A DNA stretch of 64,000 bases from Mucilaginibacter conchicola (GCF_003432115.1 NZ_QWDC01000003.1:310001-374000); one strand, 5' to 3'; shown: positions 41,267-50,459, counted from the stretch's first letter. Numbers and translations: made by a program. Notes: generated from the sequence alone by a model not told the origin.

Positions 41267-41861
41267 TGAACATATAAAACAACGTTGGCGTAACTCGCAA
41301 ATGCTGCTTTTGGGCGGTTCGGCGGGTTCGTTTAAGCTGCTGTTTAAGTTGGTGAAGTTGCTACCGGTTGATTTTAGCAAAACGGTGATCATCGTTATCC
41401 ATCGTAAAAAAAACTTTTTTTCGGAAATTGAGAAACTCTTTGCCGAAAATAGTCGTATGTTGTTACGGGAGATAAGTGATAAAGAGCCTGTAAATGGTAA
41501 TACCATATATATTGCACCGGCAAATTATCATTCCCTGGTAGAGAAAGAAGGTTTTTTTAGCCTGGATGTATCTGAAGCAGTTTGGTATTCAAAGCCCTCT
41601 ATCGATGTTACTTTTGAAAGTGTTGCCGAGGTTTATAAAAACCGTGTAACGGCAGTTTTATTTTCGGGAGCTAACCAGGATGGGGCAGAGGGATTACTTA
41701 AATTGCGACAAGGCGGGGCATTAACCATTGCACAAGACCCTGCCGATGCAGAAATGACAGAGATGCCGCAGTCTGCCATAGATATGCATGCTGCAGAGTA
41801 CGTATTATCAACTAACGATATTTTTGAGCTGTTACAAACACCACCTGATACCCCAAGCTAA
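41256..41861 (+). CDS. CheB-type methylesterase domain protein, no receiver
   Basis: The 201-residue protein is a stand-alone CheB esterase. With the TTG start at 41256, the triad is S22 (GGSAGS), H49 (IVIHRKK) and D142 (GANQDGAEG), and IYIAPANYHSLVE is also typical. The first ATG (41301) would begin only six residues before the catalytic Ser, at MLLLGGS, and is still possible. It overlaps cheR by 11 bp. The receiver domain of classic CheB is missing, so phosphorylation must come from elsewhere or is not used. Confidence 0.9.
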   Translation: MALDEHIKQRWRNSQMLLLGGSAGSFKLLFKLVKLLPVDFSKTVIIVIHRKKNFFSEIEKLFAENSRMLLREISDKEPVNGNTIYIAPANYHSLVEKEGFFSLDVSEAVWYSKPSIDVTFESVAEVYKNRVTAVLFSGANQDGAEGLLKLRQGGALTIAQDPADAEMTEMPQSAIDMHAAEYVLSTNDIFELLQTPPDTPS

Positions 41862-41866
41862 TTTAA

Positions 41867-43816
41867 ATGACCCCTATCAATATCCTTATTGTTGACGACA
41901 GAGAGGAAAATATTATAGCCCTCGAGGCTTTGCTGACGCGAGATGATATTAAGCTGTTTACAACAACTTCGCCTAATGATGCGTTAAAAATTGCCTGGGA
42001 AAACCATATCTCTATAGCCTTGGTTGATGTTCAGATGCCCGAAATGGATGGCTTTGAACTGGTGGAGATGCTTAAATCAAACCCCCGCACCAAAGATATC
42101 CTGGTAATTTTCGTTACTGCTATTTCTAAAGATGCCAAATATGCTGTTAAAGGTTTTGGCGCCGGCGCGGTAGATTACCTTTACAAACCGCTTGACCCTT
42201 ATATAACATCAGCCAAGGTTGATGCCTTTATACAATTAGCCCGTACCCAGGACGAGATAAAGCAGAAGAACGAGCAACTGCAAAATATGGCGGTAGTGGT
42301 AAAGAACAGCGCCGATATTATCTGTTCTGTAAGCGCCGATACCATGCGCATACAAACTATTAACCCCGCAGTTGAAACCATTTTGGGATACACGCCTGAA
42401 GAGGCAATGGGTAAAAGCGTTGTTGATTTTGCAGTTGAGGGCGATCGCTCTGCCTTCAGGAAAAAGTTGGGAGAGATCATCAAAGACAACCAGGCTTTTT
42501 CGGTAGTGGAGTTTCAGTTTGGTACCTTTAATAAAAGTGTGATATGGACGGAGTGCCGTATCTCATACCGTGGCCGTACCATTTTTATGAACATCAGTGA
42601 TGTATCGCCGCAGAAGAGTTACCAGCAGCAGCTTATTAAATCAAAAGAGGCGGCGGAGTATGGTAAGAAAGTGAAAGAGACTTTCCTGGCCAATATGAGC
42701 CACGAGCTGCGCACACCTGTGAACGGCATTATAGGCTTAACAAATCTGTTAAAGAAAACGCAGATAGATGAGCAGCAGGAAAACCTGCTCACCATGATGG
42801 AAACGTCATCGCGCTCTTTATTGGGTGTGATAAACGATGTGCTTGATCTTTCAAAAATTGAAGCTGGTAAATTCAGTATCGTACGTACCCCAAATAACCT
42901 CAGAGGTATCCTTAGCAGCGTTTTTGGTTTGTTGAAATTTCAGGCCGACGAGAAAAATATTGAGTTTTTATTAGAGGTAGATAACGATGTGCCGCAAACC
43001 TTACAGGTAGACTCGTTACGGTTAAACCAAATACTGATGAACCTTATTAGTAATGCCCTTAAGTTTACGGATAGGGGGTATGTTAAGCTAAAGGTATCGG
43101 TATTACAAAAAATGGATGATAGCCGCGTAAAACTCAAATTTAGTGTTGAAGATACGGGCATCGGTATCCCTGCTGCACGCCTGAGCAAAATTTTTGAATC
43201 GTTTGAGCAGGCCGAAGATGATACGGCCAGCAAATACGGTGGTACCGGCCTTGGGCTTACAATTACCAAAAAACTGATTGAGCTTAAAGGCGGCGAACTT
43301 ACCGTAAGCAGTAAAGTAGGCGAGGGCAGTGTATTTAACTTTACCAACTGGTTTAACATAGCACATGATAGCAGCGCACCTAAGCCTGTTAAAGTTGGCA
43401 AAAAGTTAGCACCGTTCATCAATGTGAGGGTGCTGGTTGCCGAGGATAATATGATCAACCAGTTTATGGTATCAAAAATGCTCAAGGACTGGAATATTGA
43501 GTTCGAGATAGCTGATAACGGCAACAAAGTGCTTGAGAAACTGAAAGAAGATGATTACGACCTTGTGCTGATGGATACCCACATGCCGGGCCTTAATGGT
43601 TACCAGGCTGCCCGCGCCATCCGTATGGATTTTGCCGAGCCAAAGCGCAGTGTGCCTATCATCTCACTATCAGCATCGGCATTTGAGCATGAGCAGGTTG
43701 AGGCAATGTCATCAGGTATGAATGATGTGCTGCCAAAGCCATTTGAAGCACATGAACTGCACGCCAAAATAGTGAAGCTTTTAAAGAGTAAAGTAGATAC
43801 TAAAACAACAGTGTAG
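41867..43816 (+). CDS. hybrid histidine kinase, REC-PAS-HK-REC
   Basis: The 649-residue cytoplasmic protein starts with a receiver (phospho-site D54 in ALVDVQMPEMDG). A PAS domain at about 145-265 (MAVVVKNSADIICSVSADTM) follows. The kinase core has H279 in MSHELRTPVNG, NLISNALKFTDRG and GTGLGLTI, and a C-terminal receiver has D570 in VLMDTHMPGLNG. Having receivers at both ends suggests it receives phosphate from, or competes with, the first kinase. It is the last gene of the four-gene operon and overlaps the convergent ogt gene by 17 bp. Confidence 0.92.
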   Translation: MTPINILIVDDREENIIALEALLTRDDIKLFTTTSPNDALKIAWENHISIALVDVQMPEMDGFELVEMLKSNPRTKDILVIFVTAISKDAKYAVKGFGAGAVDYLYKPLDPYITSAKVDAFIQLARTQDEIKQKNEQLQNMAVVVKNSADIICSVSADTMRIQTINPAVETILGYTPEEAMGKSVVDFAVEGDRSAFRKKLGEIIKDNQAFSVVEFQFGTFNKSVIWTECRISYRGRTIFMNISDVSPQKSYQQQLIKSKEAAEYGKKVKETFLANMSHELRTPVNGIIGLTNLLKKTQIDEQQENLLTMMETSSRSLLGVINDVLDLSKIEAGKFSIVRTPNNLRGILSSVFGLLKFQADEKNIEFLLEVDNDVPQTLQVDSLRLNQILMNLISNALKFTDRGYVKLKVSVLQKMDDSRVKLKFSVEDTGIGIPAARLSKIFESFEQAEDDTASKYGGTGLGLTITKKLIELKGGELTVSSKVGEGSVFNFTNWFNIAHDSSAPKPVKVGKKLAPFINVRVLVAEDNMINQFMVSKMLKDWNIEFEIADNGNKVLEKLKEDDYDLVLMDTHMPGLNGYQAARAIRMDFAEPKRSVPIISLSASAFEHEQVEAMSSGMNDVLPKPFEAHELHAKIVKLLKSKVDTKTTV

Positions 43817-44288
43817 TTTGGCCAACACCTGCAACACGGGCCTCATGCTCCAGCAGCCATTTTTTGCGCCATATACCACCTGCATATCCGGTTAAACTAC
43901 CGTTGCTGCCAATAACCCGGTGGCAAGGCACTATTATCCATAAATGATTACGCCCGTTGGCTGCCGCAATAGCGCGGATGGCCAGCGGGTTTTGCATTTT
44001 ATGCGATTGCTGCCCGTAAGTAATGGTGGTGCCGTAGGGGATGCGCAATAGCTCCTGCCAAACTTCCTGCTGAAAATCTGAGCCGGGCTGTTTCAACGGC
44101 AAATCAAACTCTCGGCGGGTGCCGGCAAAATATTCATCAAGTTGTTTAATAGCTTGGTTAAGTACAGCAACATCGGTTGTGGTGGCTTCCAACCCTTCCT
44201 CATCACGGATAGACACCTTACTGATGAAGCCATCGTCCTCAACAATATGGGTAATGCCCAATGGAGATCTATAATAAACCTCAGCCAT
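43800..44288 (-). CDS. ogt: methylated-DNA--protein-cysteine S-methyltransferase
   Basis: The 162-residue suicide repair protein removes O6-alkyl groups from guanine. The active site IIVPCHRVIGSNGSLTGYAGG has the acceptor C122, and FQQEVWQELLRIPYGTTITYG is the helix-turn-helix region. The N-terminal RNase-H-like domain is degenerate, as in most Ogt proteins. Its start lies 7 bp after the upstream SDR gene, so the two are probably co-transcribed. The stop lies within the kinase gene on the other strand. Confidence 0.93.
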   Translation of the reverse strand: MAEVYYRSPLGITHIVEDDGFISKVSIRDEEGLEATTTDVAVLNQAIKQLDEYFAGTRREFDLPLKQPGSDFQQEVWQELLRIPYGTTITYGQQSHKMQNPLAIRAIAAANGRNHLWIIVPCHRVIGSNGSLTGYAGGIWRKKWLLEHEARVAGVGQTTLLF

Positions 44289-44295
44289 AACCTGC

Positions 44296-45105
44296 TTACT
44301 TCTGCTCGAATTTTAATAAAGATTTCAGGTAAACCTTACTCATCTTGCTGCCGATAAAGCGTGATGGCAAAAAGTTCATGAACACTTTTCCCACGCGGTT
44401 CATCAGCCCCGGTATGTAGTTAAACTTGCGGCTAACAAAGGCATGTATACCTTCTTTGGCAGCCTGTTTTACCGGCATCAGCCAGCCACGCAGTTCGCCA
44501 AATTCGTCGCCGTGGGTCATCTCGGTAGCAATGCCACCCGGGGCAAATACGGTGATAGAAAAATTAGGATTGGTCAGTTCGTTATGCAGCGCGTTACCAA
44601 ATGCATTAATGAATGCTTTGGTTGCCGAATAAGCTGTTTGGTACGGCACCGGGAAAAAGCCCGACATGCTTGATACCAGCATCAGCCCGCCTTCTTGTTT
44701 ACTTTCCTCAAAATGTTTTACCAGTGCGTTAGTCATGCGTACCACGCCAATAACGTTGGTTTTAAGAATGGCTTCAAATTGTGTCCACTCTAACTTGCTG
44801 TGGCGGCCAAAGTAAGTAACACCTGCGTTTAGGATTGCACCGTACAGTTCGCCGGTGGCAAGGCTTTCCGCAACTACGTGGTCCGCACCTTCGGTGGTGG
44901 ATAGATCGGCTACTACAACTTTTACCTGCACACCCGCGGCTTTCTCCAGGTCGGCTTTCAGTTGTTCAAGTTTATCAGCACGGCGCGCGGCAATGATCAA
45001 ATTTGCTTTGTGGATGGTAGCCAGTTGCCGGGCCATTTCTTGCCCAAGCCCCGATGATGCACCCGTAACCAAAACCCATTTATTATTTAACCGCAAATTA
45101 TTCAT
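44296..45105 (-). CDS. SDR-family NAD(P)-dependent oxidoreductase (DltE/YqjQ-like)
   Basis: The 269-residue protein has the cofactor motif TGASSGLG (14-21), NAGVTYFG and the active site Y159-x3-K163 (TAYSATKAF). The C-terminal part (RKFNYIPGLMNRVGKVFMNFLPSRF) is the lipophilic tail of the group often annotated as short-chain dehydrogenases of acyl or sterol-like substrates. It precedes ogt in an apparent operon. TACCTTAG, one base from the -7 consensus, lies 4 nt before the ATG. Confidence 0.87.
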   Translation of the reverse strand: MNNLRLNNKWVLVTGASSGLGQEMARQLATIHKANLIIAARRADKLEQLKADLEKAAGVQVKVVVADLSTTEGADHVVAESLATGELYGAILNAGVTYFGRHSKLEWTQFEAILKTNVIGVVRMTNALVKHFEESKQEGGLMLVSSMSGFFPVPYQTAYSATKAFINAFGNALHNELTNPNFSITVFAPGGIATEMTHGDEFGELRGWLMPVKQAAKEGIHAFVSRKFNYIPGLMNRVGKVFMNFLPSRFIGSKMSKVYLKSLLKFEQK

Positions 45106-45131
45106 GCTGCTAAGGTAGTTTTTTAAGTCTG

Positions 45132-45200
45132 AAGTTCTAAGTCTTAAGCCCTAAGTCAATCTTTTGTAAGTTAAGACTCCAGACTTAAGACTTAGAACTT
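45132..45200. repeat. 17-nt perfect inverted arms between divergent genes
   Basis: AAGTTCTAAGTCTTAAG at 45132-45148 is the exact reverse complement of 45184-45200, and degenerate AAGTCTTA/TAAGACTT heptamers continue on both sides. It occupies the gap between the SDR and ccmB genes. Because these diverge, it cannot be a simple terminator. Confidence 0.8.
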
Positions 45201-45226
45201 AAGACTTTTTACAGTAAATTCGCGAC

Positions 45227-45910
45227 ATGAAACTGGCGGGGCAAACTATCGAACTTTTAAAGAAGGAGATCATCCTGGAGTGGCGTTCAAAATACGCTTT
45301 CAATGGTATCCTGCTTTACATTGTGTCAACAGTGTTTGTTTGTTACATCTCTTTTAACCTTAATCCCGGTTTTAAGCAAAGCACGGGCTATTCAATAGTT
45401 TGGAATATCCTTTTCTGGATCATTATGCTGTTTGCATCGGTTAATGCCATTGCAAAGAGCTTTTTACAGGAGAGTAAGGCTCGTTTGCTGTATTACTATA
45501 CTATTGCACATCCGCAGGCTATTATCCTTTCAAAAACCATTTATAATACCCTGCTTATGTCGTTACTGAGCGTGCTGGCATTATTGGTTTACCTGCTATT
45601 TTTCCCTAACAAGGTTGATGATATCCTTTATTATTTCATCACTGTACTATTGGGTGCTATGAGTTTTTCTACAGTGTTCACCATGATATCGGCCATCGCA
45701 TCAAAGGCGGGCAATAACGGTACACTGATGGCTATTTTAAGCTTCCCGGTGGTGATACCGGTGATACTGCTGCTGGTAAAAGTAAGTAAGGCCGCTATGG
45801 ACGGTATAGACCGTAGCCTAAGCCTGAATAATATTGGTATACTGTTCGCAATAAATGTAATAGTAATAGCGTCATCCCTCATATTATTCCCCTTTTTATG
45901 GCGCGATTGA
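45227..45910 (+). CDS. ccmB: heme exporter subunit CcmB
   Basis: The 227-residue protein has six membrane segments and the CcmB N-terminus IELLKKEIILEWRSKYAFNG. Mid-protein ESKARLLYYYTIAHPQAIILSK is also family-specific. CcmB is the permease of the CcmAB transporter in cytochrome c maturation. No ccmA ATPase gene is adjacent. The next gene overlaps by 13 bp. TAAATTCG, one base from the -7 consensus, lies 4 nt before the ATG. Confidence 0.9.
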   Translation: MKLAGQTIELLKKEIILEWRSKYAFNGILLYIVSTVFVCYISFNLNPGFKQSTGYSIVWNILFWIIMLFASVNAIAKSFLQESKARLLYYYTIAHPQAIILSKTIYNTLLMSLLSVLALLVYLLFFPNKVDDILYYFITVLLGAMSFSTVFTMISAIASKAGNNGTLMAILSFPVVIPVILLLVKVSKAAMDGIDRSLSLNNIGILFAINVIVIASSLILFPFLWRD

Positions 45911-47091
45911 TACTTCGCTTCACTTTATTTATTTGTTTGTTGTGCCCGATGGCTGTTTTGGCGCAAACCGGCGTTATTACCGGTAAAGTAACCGCACAGG
46001 GCAGTAATAACCCCGTTGCCAAGGCCAGTGTGTTTTTAAACAATGCATCGTATGGTACAGCCACGGCCGATGATGGTACTTTTGCCCTGCGCGGCGTAAA
46101 GCCCGGTCAGTATGATCTGGTGGTCACCATACTGGGTTATGAAGAGTATAACCAAAAGGTACAGGTAAATAACAATACGGTTGAGCTAAACATTAGCCTG
46201 GTACCCAAAGTAATGATGATGCGCGAGGTGGTAATTACCAGTAATGCCGATTGGAAAAAGAATTACGAGCAGTTTAAGAAAGAATTTATTGGTAATGATG
46301 ATGCTGCCAAACAGTGCAAAGTAGCCAATCCGCGGATACTCAATTTATCGTACACCCGCAAAACACAAACGCTTGAGGCATCAACAGATGAGTTTTTAGA
46401 AGTGGAGAACTACGCGCTCGGCTACAAAGTAAAATTTTTGTTGGCAGAGTTTACCAGTAACAACATCTCGGGTATTATAAGCTATGCCGGGAAGGCTTTG
46501 TTTGAGGACCTGCCGGGCAGCGCCGAGCAAAAGAAAAAATGGAAGGCTAAACGCGACGAGGCTTACTACGGTTCATCAAGGCATTTTTACCGCTCATTAT
46601 ACAAGAACCGCCTGCAACAGGAAGGCTTTGAGATATATGATTTTATGCGCAGCCCCGATCCGCACCGTGCCCCCGAGTGGTTGATAAAAAAGAAGATCAA
46701 GCAGTTCAATGGCTTTAACCGCGATTCTGCACAGTTTTGGATAAACATGGAGAACATGCCCAAGTGGTACCAGGAGCACTTAACCCGCCCCAACCTTTCC
46801 GCCGCGGCCGTTTTACGCAAACCGGCAGAAGAGGGCATTTATGTGATCACCTTTCCGCATTACTTGTACGTGGTATATAACAAACGTTTGGAGAGCCAAA
46901 ATTTTAAAGACCTGTATCGCCCGCTTGATATGCCAAATTATGAAGCAAGTGTTATTACCCTAAATGGTGATTTTGCAGCCTTTGACATGAATGGCTCTGT
47001 GATAATGAACGCTCCGCTTAATGAAGGCACCTGGACAAAATCAAAACTGGCCGCCATGCTGCCGGTAGATTATGAACCGAGTGATAAGTAA
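45898..47091 (+). CDS. secreted CarboxypepD_reg-like-domain protein
   Basis: The 397-residue protein begins with signal peptide MARLILRFTLFICLLCPMAV (ending LAQ). A carboxypeptidase-regulatory-like beta domain (about 24-105, GVITGKVTAQGSNNPVAKAS, DDGTFALRGVKPGQYDLVV) follows. The C-terminal 290 residues are a polar domain without known motifs, typical of Bacteroidota envelope proteins. It overlaps ccmB by 13 bp and so is in the ccm transcript, but nothing in it points to heme or cytochrome c binding. Confidence 0.82.
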   Translation: MARLILRFTLFICLLCPMAVLAQTGVITGKVTAQGSNNPVAKASVFLNNASYGTATADDGTFALRGVKPGQYDLVVTILGYEEYNQKVQVNNNTVELNISLVPKVMMMREVVITSNADWKKNYEQFKKEFIGNDDAAKQCKVANPRILNLSYTRKTQTLEASTDEFLEVENYALGYKVKFLLAEFTSNNISGIISYAGKALFEDLPGSAEQKKKWKAKRDEAYYGSSRHFYRSLYKNRLQQEGFEIYDFMRSPDPHRAPEWLIKKKIKQFNGFNRDSAQFWINMENMPKWYQEHLTRPNLSAAAVLRKPAEEGIYVITFPHYLYVVYNKRLESQNFKDLYRPLDMPNYEASVITLNGDFAAFDMNGSVIMNAPLNEGTWTKSKLAAMLPVDYEPSDK

Positions 47092-47354
47092 TTAGAGATT
47101 TGTGATCAGAGATTAGTTGTTGTTGGGATATAAAATTGACGTAACCTAATCTCTAATCTCCAGCCTCTGATCTTTAAAACCAACCTCCAACCTCTAATCT
47201 CTGAAATTAATCTCTGCTAACAATTTCTCAACACAAAACCCCAAACCTCACAACTTTTTCAACTACTATGCTTGCATAGTATAACATTGCTAATTATGAC
47301 GCAGGGCATATAATAGGATGCATCTTATTGCTACCTTTGCCCCATATTTTTGAT
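47092..47354. repeat. degenerate ATCTCTAATC-type repeats upstream of ccsA
   Basis: ATTAGAGATTTGTGATCAGA at 47092 and CTAATCTCTAATCTCCAGCC at about 47145 are degenerate inverted copies of an ATTAGAGATT heptamer also seen at 60441-60473 and 60601-60626. No gene is visible here. Confidence 0.6.
47332..47339 (+). promoter_or_regulatory. -7 element (TACCTTTG) upstream of ccsA
   Basis: An exact TAnnTTTG match lies 15 nt before the ATG at 47355. It supports that start over an in-frame codon at 47328 and suggests a second promoter inside the ccm cluster. Confidence 0.5.
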
Positions 47355-48032
47355 ATGAAGTTTATATACAAAACCTGGTGGAAGGTATTGGCCGTTGTGC
47401 TGGTGTTCTACACACTCATATCCGGTCTGCTTTTTCAGGTGCCCCGCCTGGACATCCTGCACGAAACTATCCGTAACCTTTATTTCCACGTACCTATGTG
47501 GATGGCCATGTTAACAGCATTGGTTATCTCGGTGTTCTACAGTGTTTTATACCTGCGCACCGGCAAAGAGGAGCATGATCTTGCCGCGGTAGAATGCGTT
47601 AACACGGGCATGATATTTTACTGCCTTGGTTTAATAACCGGCATGCTTTGGGCAAAATACACCTGGGGCGAGTTCTGGAGCGGCGACCCTAAGCAAAACA
47701 GTGCGGCTATTGCATTTTTGTTGTATTGCGCCTACCTGGTGCTTCGCAACTCTATTGACGAGGAGCAAACCCGCGCCAAAATTTCTGCTATTTACAACAT
47801 CTTCGCCTTCCCGATAATGATCGTATTGTTGTTTGTACTGCCACGTATGACAGATTCATTGCACCCGGGTGGCTCGGGCGGTAACCCCGGCTTTAACAAG
47901 TATGACCTGGACAGCCACATGCGTATGGTACTTTACCCTGCGTTTTTGGGTTGGAGCCTATTATCACTCTGGATAGCTACTATCCGTTACCGTATCCGTT
48001 TAATTGAACATAAAAAGAACGCCATCAACTAA
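47355..48032 (+). CDS. ccsA: cytochrome c biogenesis protein CcmC/CcsA type
   Basis: The 225-residue membrane protein has six helices and the heme-handling tryptophan-rich loop GMLWAKYTWGEFWSGDPKQN (about 107-126). Conserved His residues lie in LHETIRNLYFHVPMW and DSHMRMVLYPAFLGW. CcmC delivers heme to CcmE. It is followed 2 bp later by a CcmD-like gene, which supports the CcmC role. The start at 47355 fits the -7 box at 47332. Confidence 0.88.
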   Translation: MKFIYKTWWKVLAVVLVFYTLISGLLFQVPRLDILHETIRNLYFHVPMWMAMLTALVISVFYSVLYLRTGKEEHDLAAVECVNTGMIFYCLGLITGMLWAKYTWGEFWSGDPKQNSAAIAFLLYCAYLVLRNSIDEEQTRAKISAIYNIFAFPIMIVLLFVLPRMTDSLHPGGSGGNPGFNKYDLDSHMRMVLYPAFLGWSLLSLWIATIRYRIRLIEHKKNAIN

Positions 48033-48034
48033 AA

Positions 48035-48244
48035 ATGAAGAAACTATTATCCCTTATTGTACTGTTGTTAAGCTTTGTTGCTGTAAAGGCACAAGGCGGT
48101 AAAAATGTTGAAATGGCGGATGTGCTGCGTAGCTCGGGCAAAATTTATGTGGTGGTGGGTACCATTGCCATTGTTTTTGTTGGCTTGGCTATTTACCTGT
48201 TCAGTATTGACAGGCGCTTAAAAAAAATCGAAAAAGAAAATTAA
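48035..48244 (+). CDS. CcmD-like small membrane protein
   Basis: The 69-residue protein has a signal-like N-terminus (MKKLLSLIVLLLSFVAVKAQ), then one membrane segment, IYVVVGTIAIVFVGLAIYLF (shown here as exactly that 20-residue stretch), and a basic cytoplasmic end SIDRRLKKIEKEN. CcmD holds the CcmABC complex to CcmE. Position directly after ccsA supports the call. No ccmE or ccmF follows. Confidence 0.8.
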   Translation: MKKLLSLIVLLLSFVAVKAQGGKNVEMADVLRSSGKIYVVVGTIAIVFVGLAIYLFSIDRRLKKIEKEN

Positions 48245-48403
48245 ATCAAAAACGCCTTCTATATTGTTTAAATGATGTTTTTAGTATTGAAGGCCCATGG
48301 TGTAAATAAAACACCATCTTTTTCTTAGTTGCGATATTGGTAAAAAATACACCAACTTTGAGCACTTTTTTAAGAAATTAATAAAAATTCAATAATTCTA
48401 AAT

Positions 48404-49840
48404 ATGAGCACGAATAACCCGACTGCGACTGAAGAAACTCATTTCTTTGGTGACGTTTGTAAAAACTTCGATCACGCAGCGCAATTCACTAAGCACGATG
48501 CCGGTTTATTAGACCAGATAAAGTCTTGTAACAGCGTTTACCGTTTCCGCTTTCCTATACGTAAAGGCAATGGTTTTGAGGTTATCGACGCATGGCGCGT
48601 TGAGCACTCTCACCACCAATCACCAACCAAAGGTGGTATCCGCTACAGTGAAATGGTGAACGAGGACGAGGTAATGGCCCTTGCAGCACTAATGACCTAC
48701 AAATGTGCCATCGTAAACGTTCCGTTTGGTGGTGCTAAAGGTGGTATCAAAATTAACCCAAAAAACTACACCGTTGGCGAATTAGAGAATATCACCCGCC
48801 GCTACACGGTTGAACTGATAAAGAAAAACTTCATTGGCCCAAGCATTGACGTACCTGCACCGGATTATGGATCGGGCGAGCGCGAAATGAGCTGGATTGC
48901 CGATACTTACGCAACCATGAACCCTGGTCAGCTTGATGCACTGGGCGCTGTAACAGGTAAACCAATTTCATTGCACGGTATCGCTGGTCGTCGTGAAGCT
49001 ACCGGTCGTGGCGTGGCTATTGCCGTTCGCGAATGTGTTAGCGTTGCCGAGGATATGGAAAGAATTGGTTTAACAACCGGCTTATCTGGCAAAAAGATCA
49101 TTGTGCAAGGTTTAGGTAACGTGGGTTACTACTCTGCTAAATTCTTATCAGAGTTTGGTGCGCTTATCGTAGGTATCTGCGAGTTTGAGGGCGCTATTTA
49201 CAATGCCGATGGTTTAGATGTTGAGGCTGTTTTCCAACACCGTAAATCAACAGGTTCTATCCTGGGCTATGCCGGTGCAAAACAAGAGTTTAAAAACACC
49301 ATGGAAGGCCTTGAGCAGCCATGTGATATCCTTGTCCCTGCAGCTTTAGAGAACCAGATCACGGTAAATAATATCCGTAACATCAAAGCAAAAGTTATTG
49401 CTGAGGGTGCCAACGGCCCAACCTCACCAGAAGCTGAAGAGATCTTTTACCAAAACGGTGGTTTAATTATCCCTGATATGTATGCTAACGCCGGTGGTGT
49501 TACCGTATCATATTTTGAGTGGTTGAAAAATTTGAGCCACGTAGCATTCGGTCGTATCAATCGCCGTTTTGAGGAAAACTCTAACCTTAACCTGGTTAAT
49601 ATGGTTGAAGGTATTACAGGTATTGCTTTAACACCAATACAACGCGCTACCATTGTTAAAGGTGCGTCAGAGTTAGAGCTGGTAAACTCGGGCCTGGAAG
49701 ATACCATGATCCGTTCTTACCACGAGATCCGCGAGATCTACAAAAGCAACCCTGCCATCGGTACCCTGCGTAACGCAGCCATGGTTGGTGCTATCAACAA
49801 AATTGCGGTATCATACCAAAACCTTGGCGTGTGGCCGTGA
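48404..49840 (+). CDS. gdhA: Glu/Leu/Phe/Val dehydrogenase, probably glutamate dehydrogenase
   Basis: The 478-residue enzyme oxidatively deaminates glutamate to 2-oxoglutarate, or runs the reverse. Substrate and catalytic residues are in SPTKGGIRYS (K76) and VPFGGAKGGIKINP (K112), and VPAPDYGSGEREMSW carries the catalytic Asp. The nucleotide site is IVQGLGNVGYYSA, and the family end block PDMYANAGGVTVSYFEW is present. The 159-bp leader holds TTG-N21-CAACTTTG, a weak promoter match ending at 48360. No riboswitch is evident. Confidence 0.93.
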   Translation: MSTNNPTATEETHFFGDVCKNFDHAAQFTKHDAGLLDQIKSCNSVYRFRFPIRKGNGFEVIDAWRVEHSHHQSPTKGGIRYSEMVNEDEVMALAALMTYKCAIVNVPFGGAKGGIKINPKNYTVGELENITRRYTVELIKKNFIGPSIDVPAPDYGSGEREMSWIADTYATMNPGQLDALGAVTGKPISLHGIAGRREATGRGVAIAVRECVSVAEDMERIGLTTGLSGKKIIVQGLGNVGYYSAKFLSEFGALIVGICEFEGAIYNADGLDVEAVFQHRKSTGSILGYAGAKQEFKNTMEGLEQPCDILVPAALENQITVNNIRNIKAKVIAEGANGPTSPEAEEIFYQNGGLIIPDMYANAGGVTVSYFEWLKNLSHVAFGRINRRFEENSNLNLVNMVEGITGIALTPIQRATIVKGASELELVNSGLEDTMIRSYHEIREIYKSNPAIGTLRNAAMVGAINKIAVSYQNLGVWP

Positions 49841-49891
49841 TTTTTGGTTAGTGATTGGAAATCAAAGATTAGTTCTCAATTGAATATAGTG

Positions 49892-49918
49892 AAAGCGGCA
49901 GTGATGCCGCTTTTTTTG
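49892..49918 (+). terminator. rho-independent terminator after gdhA
   Basis: AAAGCGGCA, loop GTGA and TGCCGCTTT are followed by TTTTTG. It lies about 50 bp after the gdhA stop. Confidence 0.88.
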
Positions 49919-49955
49919 TTTTATATTGTTACTTATAACCGGATTAATATTTGCA

Positions 49956-50459
49956 ATGAAACAATCGATAGTTCAACGTAAAAAGGATGAAAAGAAGAGG
50001 CGGGAGAATATAATAAAGTGGTTTCGGATTGCTTTTGGATTATTCAGCACGCTGAATTTTTTCTTAATTTTTGGGGTTTTCCGTCCGGTTTTTATGGATT
50101 ATACAATGTCTGTGCTGTTTGGTATTTTTTTGGGTATTGCCGTTGCTCTATTTGCAAAACGTAACGATGGTAAGTTGGTCATGTTTTTGGCTGGTGCGTC
50201 ATTCGCATTCAGTATTCCGTTGTTTATAAATAACGCATTTGCCAGTAGTGAGGTGATTACCGAGAAAGTGCTGATATTGAACAAGCATAGACGATTCGGT
50301 AAATCTGCCGCTTCTGTTGATATCGAGTATGCCGGATATCAGAAAAATGTGCTTACAAATGATGAAAAAATGGGCCGCTCGACACACCTTATCATAAAAG
50401 TGAGAAAAGGAGCATTGGGTTACTATATTCTTGAAGATTCGGAAGTGGCCGATAATTAA
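49956..50459 (+). CDS. membrane protein of unknown function
   Basis: From the ATG at 49956 (MKQSIVQRKKDEKKRR) this 167-residue protein has a basic N-terminus. Three membrane segments follow at about 24-43, 48-65 and 72-90 (FRIAFGLFSTLNFFLIFGVF and later). The soluble C-terminal domain of about 70 residues (VLILNKHRRFGKSAASVDIE) faces the periplasm or the cytoplasm depending on topology. No family is recognised. It stands alone between terminators. Confidence 0.7.
   Translation: MKQSIVQRKKDEKKRRENIIKWFRIAFGLFSTLNFFLIFGVFRPVFMDYTMSVLFGIFLGIAVALFAKRNDGKLVMFLAGASFAFSIPLFINNAFASSEVITEKVLILNKHRRFGKSAASVDIEYAGYQKNVLTNDEKMGRSTHLIIKVRKGALGYYILEDSEVADN

Noticed and set aside
42940..43527. Minus-strand frame of 195 codons opposite the second hybrid kinase
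   Set aside because: Same reason: antisense of a conserved histidine kinase and receiver, with no start signals.
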